DNA of 64,000 bases from Mesodorylaimus sp. YZB2_4 (GCA_030248295.1 JASANH010001405.1:62001-126000), one strand, 5' to 3'. Shown: positions 29,076-41,241, counted from the stretch's first letter. The notes: generated by a model not told the origin, from the sequence alone. Numbers and translations: made by a program.

Positions 29076-29883
29076 TTCTCTAATAGTGCAGACTACCTTG
29101 GATAACTGAAACCACGGTAACGGTACCAAAAAGAGTTGCAATCATGCAAATTTCAGAAGCATCTTTTTAGAAGTTACAATCAACGAAGTTATGCCAAGTT
29201 TATGCGAAGCACCAGGAATTTTTATTGGCGCTTATCAAAGATATACATAGATCAAATGAAACTGCTCGCCTAGCGCTCTTACTGCTTGAATACTATTCAA
29301 GAGTTCTGCTTTTACAATGATGAATGACGAAGTTCTTTCAAATTACCTTCGATTTCATTCATAGCATACGTACAACTCGGGGAAACACACATCTAAAGCA
29401 GGAAAGCCTTCAGTGAAAAATGAATGACAGTGTGCCATAAAAAACGCCCTCTTGTTTAAACTATTTCCGTTCTTTTTTTTTAAAGTTTAAAGGGGATACG
29501 TAAGGCTGGAAGGGAGACACGTAGAGATAGCATTGTTATTTTTGAACAGCTCGGGAAAAGATGAAACCCTTTTCGCTGATGTTTTATTGTGTTTATGTAA
29601 AAGCTGGAAAAATCAATGCGCTGAAGCGCGTTAGACCCGAGCAGACGTTTTGTGCATAGTCCCTTCGCTCATTAAATCAATAAGTAGGTCTTCTAGAAAC
29701 AGGCAGGTGAAAAGCCATGATAAAAATGCCATAACACCTGCCCCCCTACTTCAGTATACAGTGAGGCAAAGCAATGACAAGAATAGCGACAGGTAGGTAG
29801 TCGATTTGATAAATTCAGAAACTGAGACAGTCAGAATACTAGTGACCTCTTGCAGTATGCGGAACACTATGCGAACTGTTCAA
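29076..29883. other. No gene seen
   Basis: About 800 bp downstream of copy B with no recognisable coding or repeat feature. Confidence 0.4.
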
Positions 29884-30120
29884 TCAATCTGATTTGGAAA
29901 TAGGATTATTTGAGTCATCGAGCTTGTCAATGATGGCTTTGGGGATAAAATCGGTGGGAGGAGTGCACTTGACTGTGATTGTGCCCGCGTTCAAATTCTC
30001 CTGCATCCACTGCATTAATTCCTTTATTTTGTCGTGCAACGATTGTGTCGATCGCGGGTCGTCAACTTCTCCGACAGGAAATTTTGGCTGGTTCAGGGCA
30101 ATAAGAGTGCAGGCGCACTT
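29884..30120 (-). CDS. Possible terminal exon of an unrecognised gene
   Basis: A minus-strand open segment of 79 codons begins right after an acceptor-like CAACCTAG and ends in a TGA at 29884-29886. It includes QPKFPVGEVDD, HDKIKELMQWMQENLN and PPTDFIPKAIIDKLDD, a balanced soluble composition unlike random frames. There is no start codon in the segment, so an upstream exon would be needed; I could not find it. It could also be a fragment of a transposon protein. I do not recognise the family. Confidence 0.3.
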   Translation of the reverse strand, partial: KCACTLIALNQPKFPVGEVDDPRSTQSLHDKIKELMQWMQENLNAGTITVKCTPPTDFIPKAIIDKLDDSNNPISKSD

Positions 30121-30624
30121 CTAGGTTGCGTGGGTGAACTTTGCAGCGCGGTGCGTTAGAGAATGCACCTCGAAAATCATCTCGTTCGCACTAAAAGAAC
30201 GTCATGCGAATCTTGTGTGCTGCCCACAAGGAATCGTGTATAAGGCCCGTCTCTGACAAGAAAGCCGGGGAGAGCCGGGAGGTATGGGCAACTGATTGAG
30301 ACTGGCAATGAGAGTTTCTACGGGGTTTTTCTCATAACGGAATCGGTGTTTGGCTTGTTCGCATAACAATTTGAACACCAATTATGTTTCGAGACAACAC
30401 CAAAAACCTTTCATTCTCGGGCGTGGAACACGAATCGATGCTTGATCAGACTTGATGCTGGCTCAAATGTTAAAGAAAAGAGAAACTGCGGAAAGCAGAC
30501 CCATTGCCCACTGTTTCAGGCTGTAAAGGCTAAGTCACAGTCTACAGCTGCGTTAACAATTAGGCACAAACTGAAACATATTTAGAATTTCATAGCCATG
30601 GTACATGGCGTGGGAGATACCCAT

Positions 30625-30740
30625 GTGCGCCGCTCCCAAATTGCGCCGTCCGGATTGCGCCGTTTTAGTCGCGCCGTTTCCCGATTGCGCCGTTTTGAGT
30701 TGCGCCGATTCTTAATTGCGCCGCTTTGAGTTGCGCCGGT
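30625..30740. repeat. Iterated GCGCCG terminus of a MULE-like element
   Basis: Eight GCGCCG hexamers, mostly preceded by TT, occur at intervals of about 12-17 bp. They lie on the 3' side of the MULE transposase fragment below. Iterated short motifs at the termini are seen in Mutator-like elements, so this is probably one end of that element; the opposite end was not found. Confidence 0.5.
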
Positions 30741-30928
30741 CACTAATTGAGCTGTTTTCTCAGGTTGTAATTCGATATCAGTACATACAGACTCAGTACA
30801 TCAGTGCATACAGTAAATACTTATTGTCATTGAATAAAACATTAACGCATACAATAAAAAATATAGTTATTTGTCGCAAACCTGAACAACACAAATCCTA
30901 ATTAGAACGCCACAGGACTAGCCAGACT

Positions 30929-31389
30929 TTATGAAGTGCCACGAATAAACCGCATGGCGTCAATTTCACCAGAATCGAATTGGCGTTGCAGAGTTTCGAT
31001 GCGGCGATCGATGGTTACGTAAAGCTTGTTCGGCCGAACAATGTCTTGCCCAGCCATTGCTGCCACGATCGTCGTTTCGTTAGCATCAGTTTCCGTTGCT
31101 ATGCTCTGAAACATACGGAAATGAATCAAAAGAGAACAGATCAAACCACTTGTCAACTAGTCAAATAAACACCTCCACTCACCTTCACAAAAAGGTAAAT
31201 GTTGGGATGATTCTTGGCGACAATCGAGCTGAAGCGTTTGTTCCAAGCTTCTAAATCATTGTTGGTCCTTCGACGAACACCATACATATTCCATGAATTT
31301 AGGGCGATGTCGCCACCCAGCCACTGGTTCTCGAAATATGTGAACAGTGGGCGAACAGCCAAAGGCGCATCGTCTGACCAGCTGGTCAA
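30929..31389 (-). pseudogene. MULE transposase, C-terminal fragment
   Basis: The upstream exon (31183-31389) contains FTYFENQWLGG, ALNSWNMYGVRRRTNND and HPNIYLFVK, and the downstream exon (30929-31105) contains ETTIVAAMAGQD and IDRRIETLQRQF. These match the C-terminal part of Mutator-like (FLYWCH-associated) transposases, which usually read WNVY, RTNN, LE and HP in that order. A GTGAGT donor and CTTTCAG-like acceptor define a 77-bp intron (31106-31182). The catalytic domain is missing. The break lies close to the truncated end of protease copy C, so the two truncations may be linked. Confidence 0.7.
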
Positions 31390-31852
31390 CAGTGATCAAC
31401 GCGTAAAGTCCTACGGTTTTTTAATGTTTTGTTTTATAAAATGAGAGAGTTTCTGGAAAAAATCGCGGGGCTTTGGGCTAATGTTCCAAAGTGTTCAACA
31501 CGTGAACGTGTTCGTGTTACAAAAATGTGGTGTGTCCACCCCCCCCCCCCCCCCAAAAAAAACTGGTGGAGTGGGAAGATTCCAAAAGCTCGCATGACTT
31601 CTAAGTGCTGATTACTGCTGACAATTTTGCCAGGCCAATATTTTGAGTATAGCTCTTTTTTGGCCCGAGCAAGTTATAATTATCTGTTAAAAAAATAGAG
31701 ATTTATGCTCGCCAAGCGTTATGTCTAGATATGAAAGTTTTCAAGCAAAAACTAAATCATCCAGTTGAATTCAGTCAATTGAATCGTTCGAGATTAGGTT
31801 AAACTAACTCTAGCAACGCTAGCTGGCGTGAATGTGCAGGATGCAACGTTAC
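31390..31852. other. Truncation zone between MULE fragment and protease copy C
   Basis: The kringle exons expected downstream of copy C are absent here. The stretch holds a run of C at about 31540-31553 followed by A-rich sequence, and nothing else recognisable. Confidence 0.5.
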
Positions 31853-34516
31853 CATTTGGTTGAACAGGTGGTCTGCAGATCGCTCTTGTCGCACAGCGTC
31901 TTTGGCCCCCAAACACAGTAAACTCGATTCCAGCGTTCCTGCCCTTGCAATTCATGGTCAAACACGCTGGCCATACACCCGTGGTTTTAAGGCCAAGCAG
32001 AGTTTGTCGTTGGGCATTCAAGAATGTAATGCACATTGTGTGATGTCCAATTCTAAGACCAGTAGTTCGAGCTTCTTCGGACAACCAAATAAATCGCTGA
32101 CATTCTGTATCAGAGTCCTCCATTTTGTCATCGACAAAAAATACTGGGCATTTTGCTGTGTCGGAACCCAGTGATTTACATGTAAGACGAATCAGACCAT
32201 CCTTTGTGCACGCACGCTAAAACACTTTTTTTTTGTTTTTGGCCTTGTTAAAGGATTTTCCAAACAGCATAATTTTTTACCGCATATCTAGCATTGTTTC
32301 AGGTTTACAGTATTATTATTTTGTTAATATTACCCTCTACAGTATAATTCAACATTCTCGGTTCTTACCTGCCACAAGCTGCCAGTGGGATCACAATAAG
32401 GACTCACCCATGGCACCTTCATAATGTCGCCACCAGGTCGTTTCGCATTCGCCACAATGTCGAAGCAGCCTTTTGTGGCAAGGTGACATTGGTCGTTTGG
32501 CTGGTCACTGCTGTCGAACATCATGGGCTCTGCTTTGGACACGTCCACTTCGTACCAGCCTAAGTGATGCAACGCGCCCAAGGTCAAATTTGACGAAGCC
32601 GATTTGTGTGTTAGAAAAGGTGCCATTATCTCATCTGGAAATAGTCTCATACTCCAATGTGAATCTTCTGGAAAAACCTGCGGATTGCCTCTTCGTTTTT
32701 GAATTTCGATCCTGTTCACTTCAGCCCCAATTAAGCTGGGGCAGCGGAAATAAGATTGCACAGCTTTTTGAATATAAGTCGATATTGCGAGGTAAGCGTC
32801 AAAAGGAAGCGTTTTGTTACCTCTGGCCCCCCCACTCGTATGTCACCTTCCGCCATGCGATGTTTTCAGCTGTAATAGAATGTGAAAGAATTCTGATGCG
32901 AGGGTGAGCTAGATCAAAAGGTCCGAAGACTAGAAATTTTCTCTGTGTTTTCGTGCCTCATTGTAGTTATTAGCCGCTCTGTGACCGCTCCTTCGAAAAC
33001 AGATTTTCTACGAGTCGGCTCCCCAATTCACATTGAATTTCACAGAGTAAACTCATTGTCATTTAAGCTAGGGCTAAAAAATTTCACATTTTTTCTGCAC
33101 CCCGTGTTTTGGCTGTTTAGAAATCACTACTGTACATGACTACATCACTACATGAAATAGGTATCTTCTAGACATACTGAAGACTCAAATGCTGTGCACA
33201 GAAGCATCTAAATGAACAAAATCCTGGGTGAAGTGACCCGTTTTCGCTAGCAGACTAAGCAATTTCAAAAATGGTCGGGGAAGGAGTTATGGACTTTAAC
33301 AGAACGATGACGCTGTTTACTCAAGGGATAAATAGTTTGGAGCTTTTCGGAAGAGTTACACGGAAATAATGTTTTACAAGAAACTTTTCCCTCAGTTGTA
33401 TACATAGAATGAAACACCAGTGGTCGCCTTTCGTTCAAGGAATCCTGTCACCATTGGCAGTACTCTTTTAACTTGCTGGAGAATAGAAATTTGCGTTAAA
33501 ACCAGGGAGCAAAGTCTGCAATGAAAAACTCCCTGCTTTTCAGTGAAAAACAGTTTTAAAGTGAACGATTGGACGATAAACAGGCTTAATGCACAGAGAT
33601 CTTTTAGGACCATTTACTATTACGCTCTCGCAACTAAAGAATGTAAATTTTCTACACGTTTTTTATGTACTTATGTGGTAGTATTACCAGCTTTTTCTCT
33701 GCCGACGTGGTCATAAATATTCGGAGGCGTGTTTGGCGGGTTGAATTGCGGGGTGCGATAGTTGAAAAGTGTCCTATGAGTTAGTATGTGCAATGTTTCG
33801 TGCAGTAAGGAATTTGTTAAGCGAGTTTTCATCCCGCTAGGTGCTGCGCAATAAGTGATGCGACCATGGGTTGGTCTTTCGTTGGTCAAGTCTAGCATGC
33901 ACACATTTGTATATGCCATTGTTTCGTCATCGCATTCACTTATCTCCCCTCGCTCAACGACGCGGATAAATAATACGAGGTGGGGCTTTTTAGCATTTGC
34001 CAGGGATACTTTTGGGCTTGGCGCCAGGTGATACACTTCATTTTCGGGCAGTGCGTAGGTGCTGTTGATGGTACATGGGTGGAGATAATCATGTGGAACT
34101 TGCCATTTACCGCACATAGCAGAATAGTCGCAATCAATTCCTTCGCGATTCCATTCTCGAGGATACCTCAAATCGTTCAGGGGCATAGCTTTTAGGACAT
34201 TCTCTAACTTCTCATTGACTTTTTCCATGGCTTCAACTAACGCCAATTCGTTTTCTCGAGTCGAACCTGGTGACATGACGAAATGCACACGGAACGGTGT
34301 CCATCCTTGGCGAGACTGTTGGGTAGTTGCAGATGACTGGGAGGGGGTATCCATTCGACGGAGTGTTCGGTTACTGAATACAACGCCGCCACAACGTGTT
34401 CGATTTGCTGATGGATCGTAGGGAGCAGATGTTGGTAAGGTATCAATCAACGGTATATCTTGTGATTTCCTTAAATTTATTTGATGGAAAAATATTATTG
34501 CGTGAAGGATCCACAT
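31853..34516 (-). pseudogene. M8 metalloprotease (copy C), frameshifted and lacking kringle
   Basis: Three exons are clear: 33688-34516 (829 nt, uninterrupted), 32369-32869 and 31853-32216. Exon 1 has the ATG, a hydrophobic leader, and HETLH in NSLLHETLHILTHR. Exon 2 has DSHWSMRLF, the Met turn (DEIMA) and LTLGALHHLGWYEV. Exon 2 is 501 nt, one more than a multiple needed for frame; the extra base can be placed in a run of seven G on the minus strand (32827-32833), followed by an early stop. Removing one base would restore the frame, so this may be a true lesion or a sequencing error. Exon 3 matches copy A and is identical to it over 179 bp. The donor of exon 3 (GTAACG) is weak and the kringle and tail exons are missing. 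If read through, the protein would end in a short unrelated tail. Confidence 0.85.
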
Positions 34517-35884
34517 TTAAAACCTTGTTGACAAGCGTACTGTATGACTGAATGAAGCGATGGTACAACAGTTCGTAGTCGGATTGGCGATACACGTAGC
34601 TGTAAGTGAATACTTGGTTCTGTGCCAGAGCTTATAACTTGATGCGCAGCTCGTCAGTTCCTTTTAAAGTGGATGACGTTTTCGGGGCAACGTCCGTTTT
34701 GCTTATGACAACATAATGCCAGCTAAAACTAACAAGTCTGTGCGCAACCGTAGCCACTCGGTGCGTCTCCACTAGAAACTAGAAACCGCTCCGCGCGAAG
34801 GCATCCTGAACCAGACACCGACTTCCTCAGGCGCTAATTGGTGAGCTGTGAATCCTTTTAGCGTTCGACAACTGATCGTGAGCCTGTCTCCCTGCTTGGC
34901 CCATGTATCTACTCATTGTTAAAGCACTGCGACGGTGCTGGGAGATTCATCATCATAATTCATCTACTGTTGGAAGATTTCTGGAAGGGATTTGCTGACC
35001 ATACTGTACAAGGAATGCAATCGTTAACAATGAATATAGCAGTAATAATAGAACTTGAAAACAGGGAGCTGCGAAGGGGCATTTGCATTGTGTGGCCTCA
35101 GGTTGTTCTCAGAGCTTTTTCCTCTTCCTCTTCTTTCCGATCATCTTCTTCTCTGTGATACGAAGTCATGTTTCTGGATTGTATTCGGCGTCTTCAAGTC
35201 CTGGCTCGCTGTGGAGTTCATCAAAACTGTTTTTCTGCATCTGATTATTTCAATCTTACCCACGTCTAGTTTTCAATAATCAGATGGATGTTTAAACTCA
35301 TGTACGGCCAGGCTATTTAGAAAAGAGAAAAGAGCTATATTAGCCGTCTGGATCCTGCCGATTTTAGCAGGATAAGTTGAAGAGCGCGCTCAAAAATGGA
35401 ACTGCAGGTGGCAAAAAACAACAAGTAATCGCAAGTGCATCGACATAATTTGCCCCTCTTTTACCGCAGTTTTCCACCTGCTGCGCCTGACAGATGGACA
35501 AGTGTAACCTAGCTTACTGGCCGAACCTAATATGGACGCAGTAAGCTGTTACACTCAACAAGACTGCTTACCCAAAGATCGGGATCAATTGGGACGGGAT
35601 TGACGTCTACAGTACTTGCGATAGGGAACATTACCTAAAATACTGACAGCCAAATTCCTAGCTCGACCAGCAAATCAGGCGGCATGCAAATCGCATTTAC
35701 ACACTTGACATAGAGGGGGCTGGACTCCCTTGACATAAGAATAACAGGTTTGTGCACGCTGAATTAGTTCAGGTTCAACTGCATCATGCAAAGTGGCCCC
35801 GACTATGTCGATCCAAGTCCAGTTCTGTCGTTTCAGGGCATTGTTAATTGCTAGATTGATTATGGTCGAAAGACACCAGACTGG
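34517..35884. other. No gene seen; repeat R piece at 34765-34880
   Basis: It contains a piece of repeat family R (block acaccgacttcctc) near 34815. The remaining frames are short and without recognisable domain. Confidence 0.4.
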
Positions 35885-36225
35885 CCGACCTGACCCGAGT
35901 TGACCCGAATTCGCTATAGCAGCTGAAGTTCCTTGAGATATAAACCTTGCACTAATCCTGAACATGTAAGTACTTTGCTGTAAAAGTGATTGTGTGAAAA
36001 ATGATGGAAGCATTTTATTTTACGCACCCGATTTTTCATGTTGTTGTTATCCCTAGTACACCTTCCAAAACAGCATTCCTTCATATTTCCGACTATAGTA
36101 GTCTAATTATTTGAAAAAAATACCTTGGTAGATCTAACAGCGACTAAAGTCTGCCTGCTAGTCTTTAGCAAGATTTAATCAATACAAATAATAAAATAAT
36201 ATGGACTACTTGCATAATCAGATGC
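35885..36225 (+). repeat. Interspersed repeat family G, copy 2
   Basis: Collinear with 11500-11885. It begins with the same GACCT/GACCC-rich sequence and ends in the block ctagtctttagcaaga. Non-coding. Confidence 0.65.
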
Positions 36226-36849
36226 ATAAATATAGAAATACCCAAATCGGCTATAATTAACCCACCCAAGAGTGTGCATCTAGTCTCCACAAAAGGTACT
36301 GCTAACAAAGTCATATAGCTCCGGTCTTTGCTACTGATGGAGGAATGTAGGGTGCTTATGACTTTTGAACACAGCGAACTGCTTCGCAATGGTAACGTCA
36401 ATGGTGGTCGGGGGGACTATTATTGGTGCAAATTTTTTGTAATTTTGGCTCAGACTGAATAGCAGGCTTTTGCAGCCAGGTCCCAAGACTTTACCTGTCA
36501 CATTCAGGGATCAAATGTGATTGTAGCTAATCCAAAGACCTGTTATCAAAGATTATCAAATCCTTCTCAGACTACGGCTAGTCCCAGACATTCATCAGAG
36601 TTGCTAAGACTGTTAATTAAAGCTTCGAGATATGGACTTTTCCTTATGCAGAAATTACTCAGAAAATACAGATTGTCACATCTTGCAATTTGTCTGGCAT
36701 TATAAAAAATTACGCAGAATTTTAAAACGTTGTACTACAAGGCTCTATATGCATGCATGAGGCGAATTCCACAAATCCTGGCGTTTAACAGATACAGTAT
36801 GAAAAGGTTTTAGTGCTAATAGTAGAAACTAGCAAAGTTGCTGTATTTT

Positions 36850-36935
36850 TGACCCGTTTGACCCGATCTTTCAAAAAAGTGTTGCGACCCTAATCTGACC
36901 CGACCCGACCCGACCCGATCCGAGGTCTTATGTTC
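36850..36935 (+). repeat. GACCC short tandem array
   Basis: It has several consecutive gaccc units around 36897-36920 plus scattered ones. It resembles the start of repeat family G, so it may mark another family end; nearby (37040-37130) are irregular gatcggat repeats. Confidence 0.5.
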
Positions 36936-38758
36936 GATGGTACTGTGGCAATTAATGGTCAAAGTATGAGTGAAGTGGGATCGGAGAGGACAGGAGGGAG
37001 AGGAACGATTTGGATGAAATGGTGATGCTTCTAATTCCTTAAAACTCACAGTCGGATCGGATGGGGTTTCCAGGACTCTTATCGGATTGGATCGGGAAAA
37101 TTTTAGATCAGATCGGATGCTTAAAATCGGACCACGTGAAATACATGTAATTTTTTCAGAAATCAATAACTCAATAACCTTTTTCGAAAGGTTATTTCTT
37201 ATGCATTCCTTCCTTCTATTGCATTCCTTATTTGTTACTTCTTATGTTACGCACACAAGCCGTAAAGTAAAGAAGATCCATGCTGCTCATCGATTAGCCG
37301 ACCGCTGCGTCGAATAAAATGAAAAATGGTGCTAGGTGCAAAAGAAAGCACTCTGAAAAATATCGGAGGCGTCTGGCCAAGTGGTCAGCGCCTTAAAAAG
37401 CTCATAATTTTTTTTATACTTCTGCATTTTCTGTGGTTTTTAAGAAAAAATCCGAGAGCTGCGTGGTGGACAACACCATCGTCTTAGAATTTCAGATCAG
37501 CAGAAAATCCTATCCAAATCCAAAATAATCCAAGATTTCTTATAAGTATTATCAGGGGCTTGTCAACGTGGGCATCCTGATTTTTAGCTTCGCCCAAATC
37601 GAATATCCAGTGGATTGGTATGAGGAAACAACGCTGCACAAGGAAGAAACATTTGTTACGAAAAGAAAACGAGAAACGCTTACTGTTTCTTAGCGACGAA
37701 CACATTCCATTCCACAAATTTCCATTCCCATTGCAATACTGTGGATTTCGATTTCGTATTCGTATTTGATGAACTCTGATTCCCCACTAAATGCATCGTG
37801 GCAATAGAAGCGGAAAAGGACAGCAATTTGTTGCCAAGCTAGGCTGAAAGATGCTGATGGCGCTGATAAGAAAAGATATTCACGCGTCACATCTAAAACA
37901 AGAAAAGGGTAGGCAAGGTCAGCATCCAAAATACCTTTTTAATCACTGGGCCTTGCGGAATCATGAGCAGGGACCATGCGAGCTTGCCCCTCTTGAATAA
38001 TTCTTTCCCTATCGAAAAATTTCGCGGGCGAAATTCCAACCGAGAAAAAATGCGAATTGTTTTTTCACAGCAAATAGATTTCCGTTTCACCGTAGAATAT
38101 TCACAACATCAACACCCTTCTTCTGATCGTGAGGGGATTTCTAAAAAACTGGAAGCATATGACAGACTAATCGATAGTAAACAATAAATTTTTACCTGAT
38201 CAGTTTTTTATTCACTCTTACAGCTCACGATTAGCCGCGTGCATTTCTTTGCCACCCACACATTGAGAAAGGCTGGCATAAACAGTGTGTGGCATTGCGG
38301 TATTCTGCCCTGTTTCTGAAAGAAACGTTGAAGAGTACACAATTTGACAGAGGACACATCTGTCACATCTCTATTGAAATGACCATTGACCACGCCCTTT
38401 GATTACGAATAGTGATGTTTATCTGATTGTTCCTTTGAATCTTACGTTGCGATTATCAAGTCACATATTTTCTTGATATACAGTACGCAATTTACTTTTT
38501 CCTTGCAAGAGAATCAATGCAATCGAAGATGCTGCTTTTTTAAAGACCCAAAAAATTTAGAGACCCAAAAATCTAACTGACTCTTCTACTTTGTGGTATT
38601 GTGGAAGCTTTTACTGACATGCTTCGTTTAAAAAAATGCGCCCCAGACAAGTTAGGTAATTGCATGCTACATAACAAGGTGCGATTCACGGACAAAGGCA
38701 TAATGGCGGGAATTCCCCTTCACTTCTGATAATAGAGCCATTATCGATCCCTCAATCT
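36936..38758. other. No supportable gene
   Basis: Minus-strand segments at 38090-37930 and 37895-37690 could be two exons around a GTATTT donor and a TTTTAG acceptor, but neither shows a domain and the upstream frame breaks at once. A tRNA-A-box-like block (ggcgtctggccaagtggtcagcg) lies at 37368-37390 and recurs in the foldback at 55344. No gene is called. Confidence 0.35.
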
Positions 38759-39196
38759 TTAATGTCGCTGTGCCTTCTTTGAGTTTGATCTAGCAGCACT
38801 TCTGGGCGCATTGCTCGACGGATTTTCTTCCGGTGGTTGTCCTTCGGGTTCTTTCGCACTTTTGCACTCGGCCTTGCAGTCGTTCACTTGTCTGCAAGTG
38901 CCGGGCACACAATTGTCGACATTTCCCCAGGAATCTTCGTTGTAGCAAACGTACAGTTGATCATTCAAACAAGCCGTGCATCCGAAATGACGACCGATCT
39001 TGCGGTCTGGATCCAGATAGCACAACGAGCTTTTTACTTGTGGTGGAATTGTGTCCCCTTTCGGCTGGCCTCCTCCTGCTGGACGTCCTGCGGGCCTATT
39101 GGTTGGTGCGGCAGGCGCAGGTCTTTGTTTGGTGGTAGCTGATGCGGCATAGTTTACAACGAGGAACAACATCGAACACAAAAACACAGCTTTCAT
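38759..39196 (-). CDS. Small secreted cysteine-rich protein, unrecognised
   Basis: Single open frame of 145 residues starting at the ATG at 39196 (a longer frame opens only with TTG). Residues 1-20 form a clear signal peptide (MKAVFLCSMLFLVVNYAASA). A Pro/Ala/Gly-rich basic linker follows. Then comes a compact region with eight Cys in the mature chain, spaced about C-x11-C-x2-C-x6-C-x10-C-x4-C-x5-C-x3-C, and last a polar Ser/Lys/Pro-rich tail. A TTTATAAG on the minus strand at about 39268-39275 lies about 75 bp upstream of the ATG and fits a TATA box. No introns are needed. I do not recognise the fold; the even number of Cys suggests four disulfides. It lies between protease copies C and D, which also encode secreted proteins. 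Function is unknown. Confidence 0.65.
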   Translation of the reverse strand: MKAVFLCSMLFLVVNYAASATTKQRPAPAAPTNRPAGRPAGGGQPKGDTIPPQVKSSLCYLDPDRKIGRHFGCTACLNDQLYVCYNEDSWGNVDNCVPGTCRQVNDCKAECKSAKEPEGQPPEENPSSNAPRSAARSNSKKAQRH

Positions 39197-39854
39197 GGTA
39201 ACTGACAGAGAGAAAAAGTATTTCAATGCTTAGCAAATGGTTCAATTCCTGATGCTGCAGATTGTCAGCTTATAAAGGCTGATGTTTCCTAACTGCCTCG
39301 ACCAAACTACTCTCTGGAATATTGTGGATATTATGCACAGCAAAGAAAGATTATTCACAGACTGCTCTGTCGGAGTGGAAAAAATTTATGTACCACGTTC
39401 ATTATACACTTGTCGTGCACTCACAAGAATAAGAGTAGTTGCAGGAATGATAGAGACGTTAGTTTTAACTTCTGTATTTTTATTTCTCAGCGCAAGAATA
39501 CTTTTTCAGATTTGTGTGAGTGAAATTACTCAAAGAATTAGAATTATGCGACCGTGTAATGATTTTTGCTGGCATATTGTGAGAAAGTAACTAGAATCAA
39601 TTTCTCGGACGAGTACAAAAATAAGTATGAACTTAGTCTGTCTAAAACAACATGATCGCTTGAGATTAGGATTCTGAAATGGTGAGGCAAGCTATTGTGC
39701 ATAAATATATCGAGTAAATCACGAGCCGCGGTGTATTACGCATGCCAAAGTGTAAGACTTTGAAAATTTCGGGAACTGGAAAACAATCAACTGTCAGACC
39801 GAAGCTTGTTTCTACATTCTCGTCGGTGGCCTGGTGTTGGTCTTCAGACAGGCG
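39197..39854. other. No gene seen
   Basis: Upstream flank of the cysteine-rich protein gene, including its candidate TATA box. No other feature. Confidence 0.4.
39268..39275 (-). promoter_or_regulatory. Candidate TATA box of the cysteine-rich protein gene
   Basis: The minus strand reads TTTATAAG about 75 bp upstream of the ATG at 39196. Spacing fits a TATA box with transcription starting near 39240. It is based on motif and position only. Confidence 0.4.
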
Positions 39855-41157
39855 TGCTGAATGTGTTGCACATTGTGTGACGTCCGATCCTGAAACCAGC
39901 ATCGCGTGCTTCCTGTGGCAGCCATGACGGGGTGAATCTTTCACATTCAGCATCCGCGTCTTCAGTTTTCTCTGATGAGAACAATGCTGGACAGTCCTTT
40001 GTCTTTATGCCATGTGATTTGCATTCGGTGAGCAGGCACGCTGAAAAACCAGATGCATATCTAAGAGATTGCTGCAGGCTGAAGCAGGAAAAGGCGTTTT
40101 TTGCTAACCCGCAGTCGGAAAATGTGCTTGGCGGGACGGTATCGCTTTTCTACAATCAGATCTGTAATTTACAAATTCCAATCGATTTTAGCGATTTTGA
40201 TATTGGTTGTACAAGATTTTAGATTAATCGTGGTGACGGGATCTGTTATATTCAATAGTTATTGCCAAATTGAGGGGTAAGAAAAACGTTTTCACGATGA
40301 TTGAGATCAAATTTATTAAGATATTTAGTTATATCGATAATCGCACGAATTCGTGTGTTTGCCAGAGACAGTCTAAGTTTCTATGACTAATAGCATGTAT
40401 TTAAGATATCTGTCCGCAGTGCTCGCTTCAGCCCAATTATCTTGTCCTGGAAATTATTCAATCAGCGCGCATTAGTCACCATTGATTCCAAAAATAGGAA
40501 CACAACGATCACTTTGCAAAGTGAAGGGGATTTGAGGAGAGCCGAACACATAACCACGAAGACTGTGACGGTGATGGATGCACAGATACTGTGACTGGAG
40601 ACTGTGACTGGGTGGTATGTGGGTACTTGTGGCTGGTGGTGTGGTAGGAATGTAGAGATGTGGCAGATAAAAGTCCCAATCGCTATCCTTATCTTCTTTT
40701 CATACACTGTAGGCTCCAGCAAGAGGCAAATACACTGTAGACTTAAGAACTTAACAAGTAGACTGCAGTAGCAAGCAAATACACGAATTCGTGTATTTTC
40801 AGTATACAGAGTAGATAAAATTTTTCCGTTCGTGGTTTGAGTGATCTGGGACCTATGCGGACCCGATAAAATTATCATACCAGCTTTCTGAGGTGATCAA
40901 TATCAACCGCCTGATAGAGGGCTGGAGACAGCAGATGCAAAGTGTTTGTACGCCGTGGCGGGAACATAGAGGTAGGTGGCCAGCAGCGACTGGTCGTATA
41001 AAATGCAGCCTGGAGGGACTTGGACAGAAGCAAGCGGACACAACTTGTTTATCAGCGACAAGGAAGTGACTTCTTTGCAACTTTTCGCAGCAATGTGACA
41101 CTGGCTGTCCGGTTGATTGCTGCCATCAAACATCATTGGCTCGGCTTTGGACATGTG
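39855..41157 (-). pseudogene. M8 metalloprotease relic (copy D)
   Basis: Two separated pieces match the family in the expected minus-strand order. At 41157-41060, MSKAEPMMFDGSNQPDSQCH and AAKSCKEV match exon 2 of copies A, C and E, downstream of the third zinc ligand. At 40043-39855, ECKSHGIKTKDCPALFSSEK and ARDAGFRIGRHTMC match the first half of exon 3. Sequence breaks off on both sides of each piece. The zinc site, kringle and start are missing. A decayed duplicate. Confidence 0.8.
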
Positions 41158-41241
41158 CGAGGTCCGTGTCATGCGAGGTCCGCGCGAAGCTCGCGCGCGA
41201 TCAGTCCAGGATAGTGTTCCAAACACCTGGTTTTCTCACTG

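Noticed and set aside
37690..38090. Two apparent minus-strand exons
   Set aside because: No domain, no upstream exon, and the frame is broken immediately upstream.
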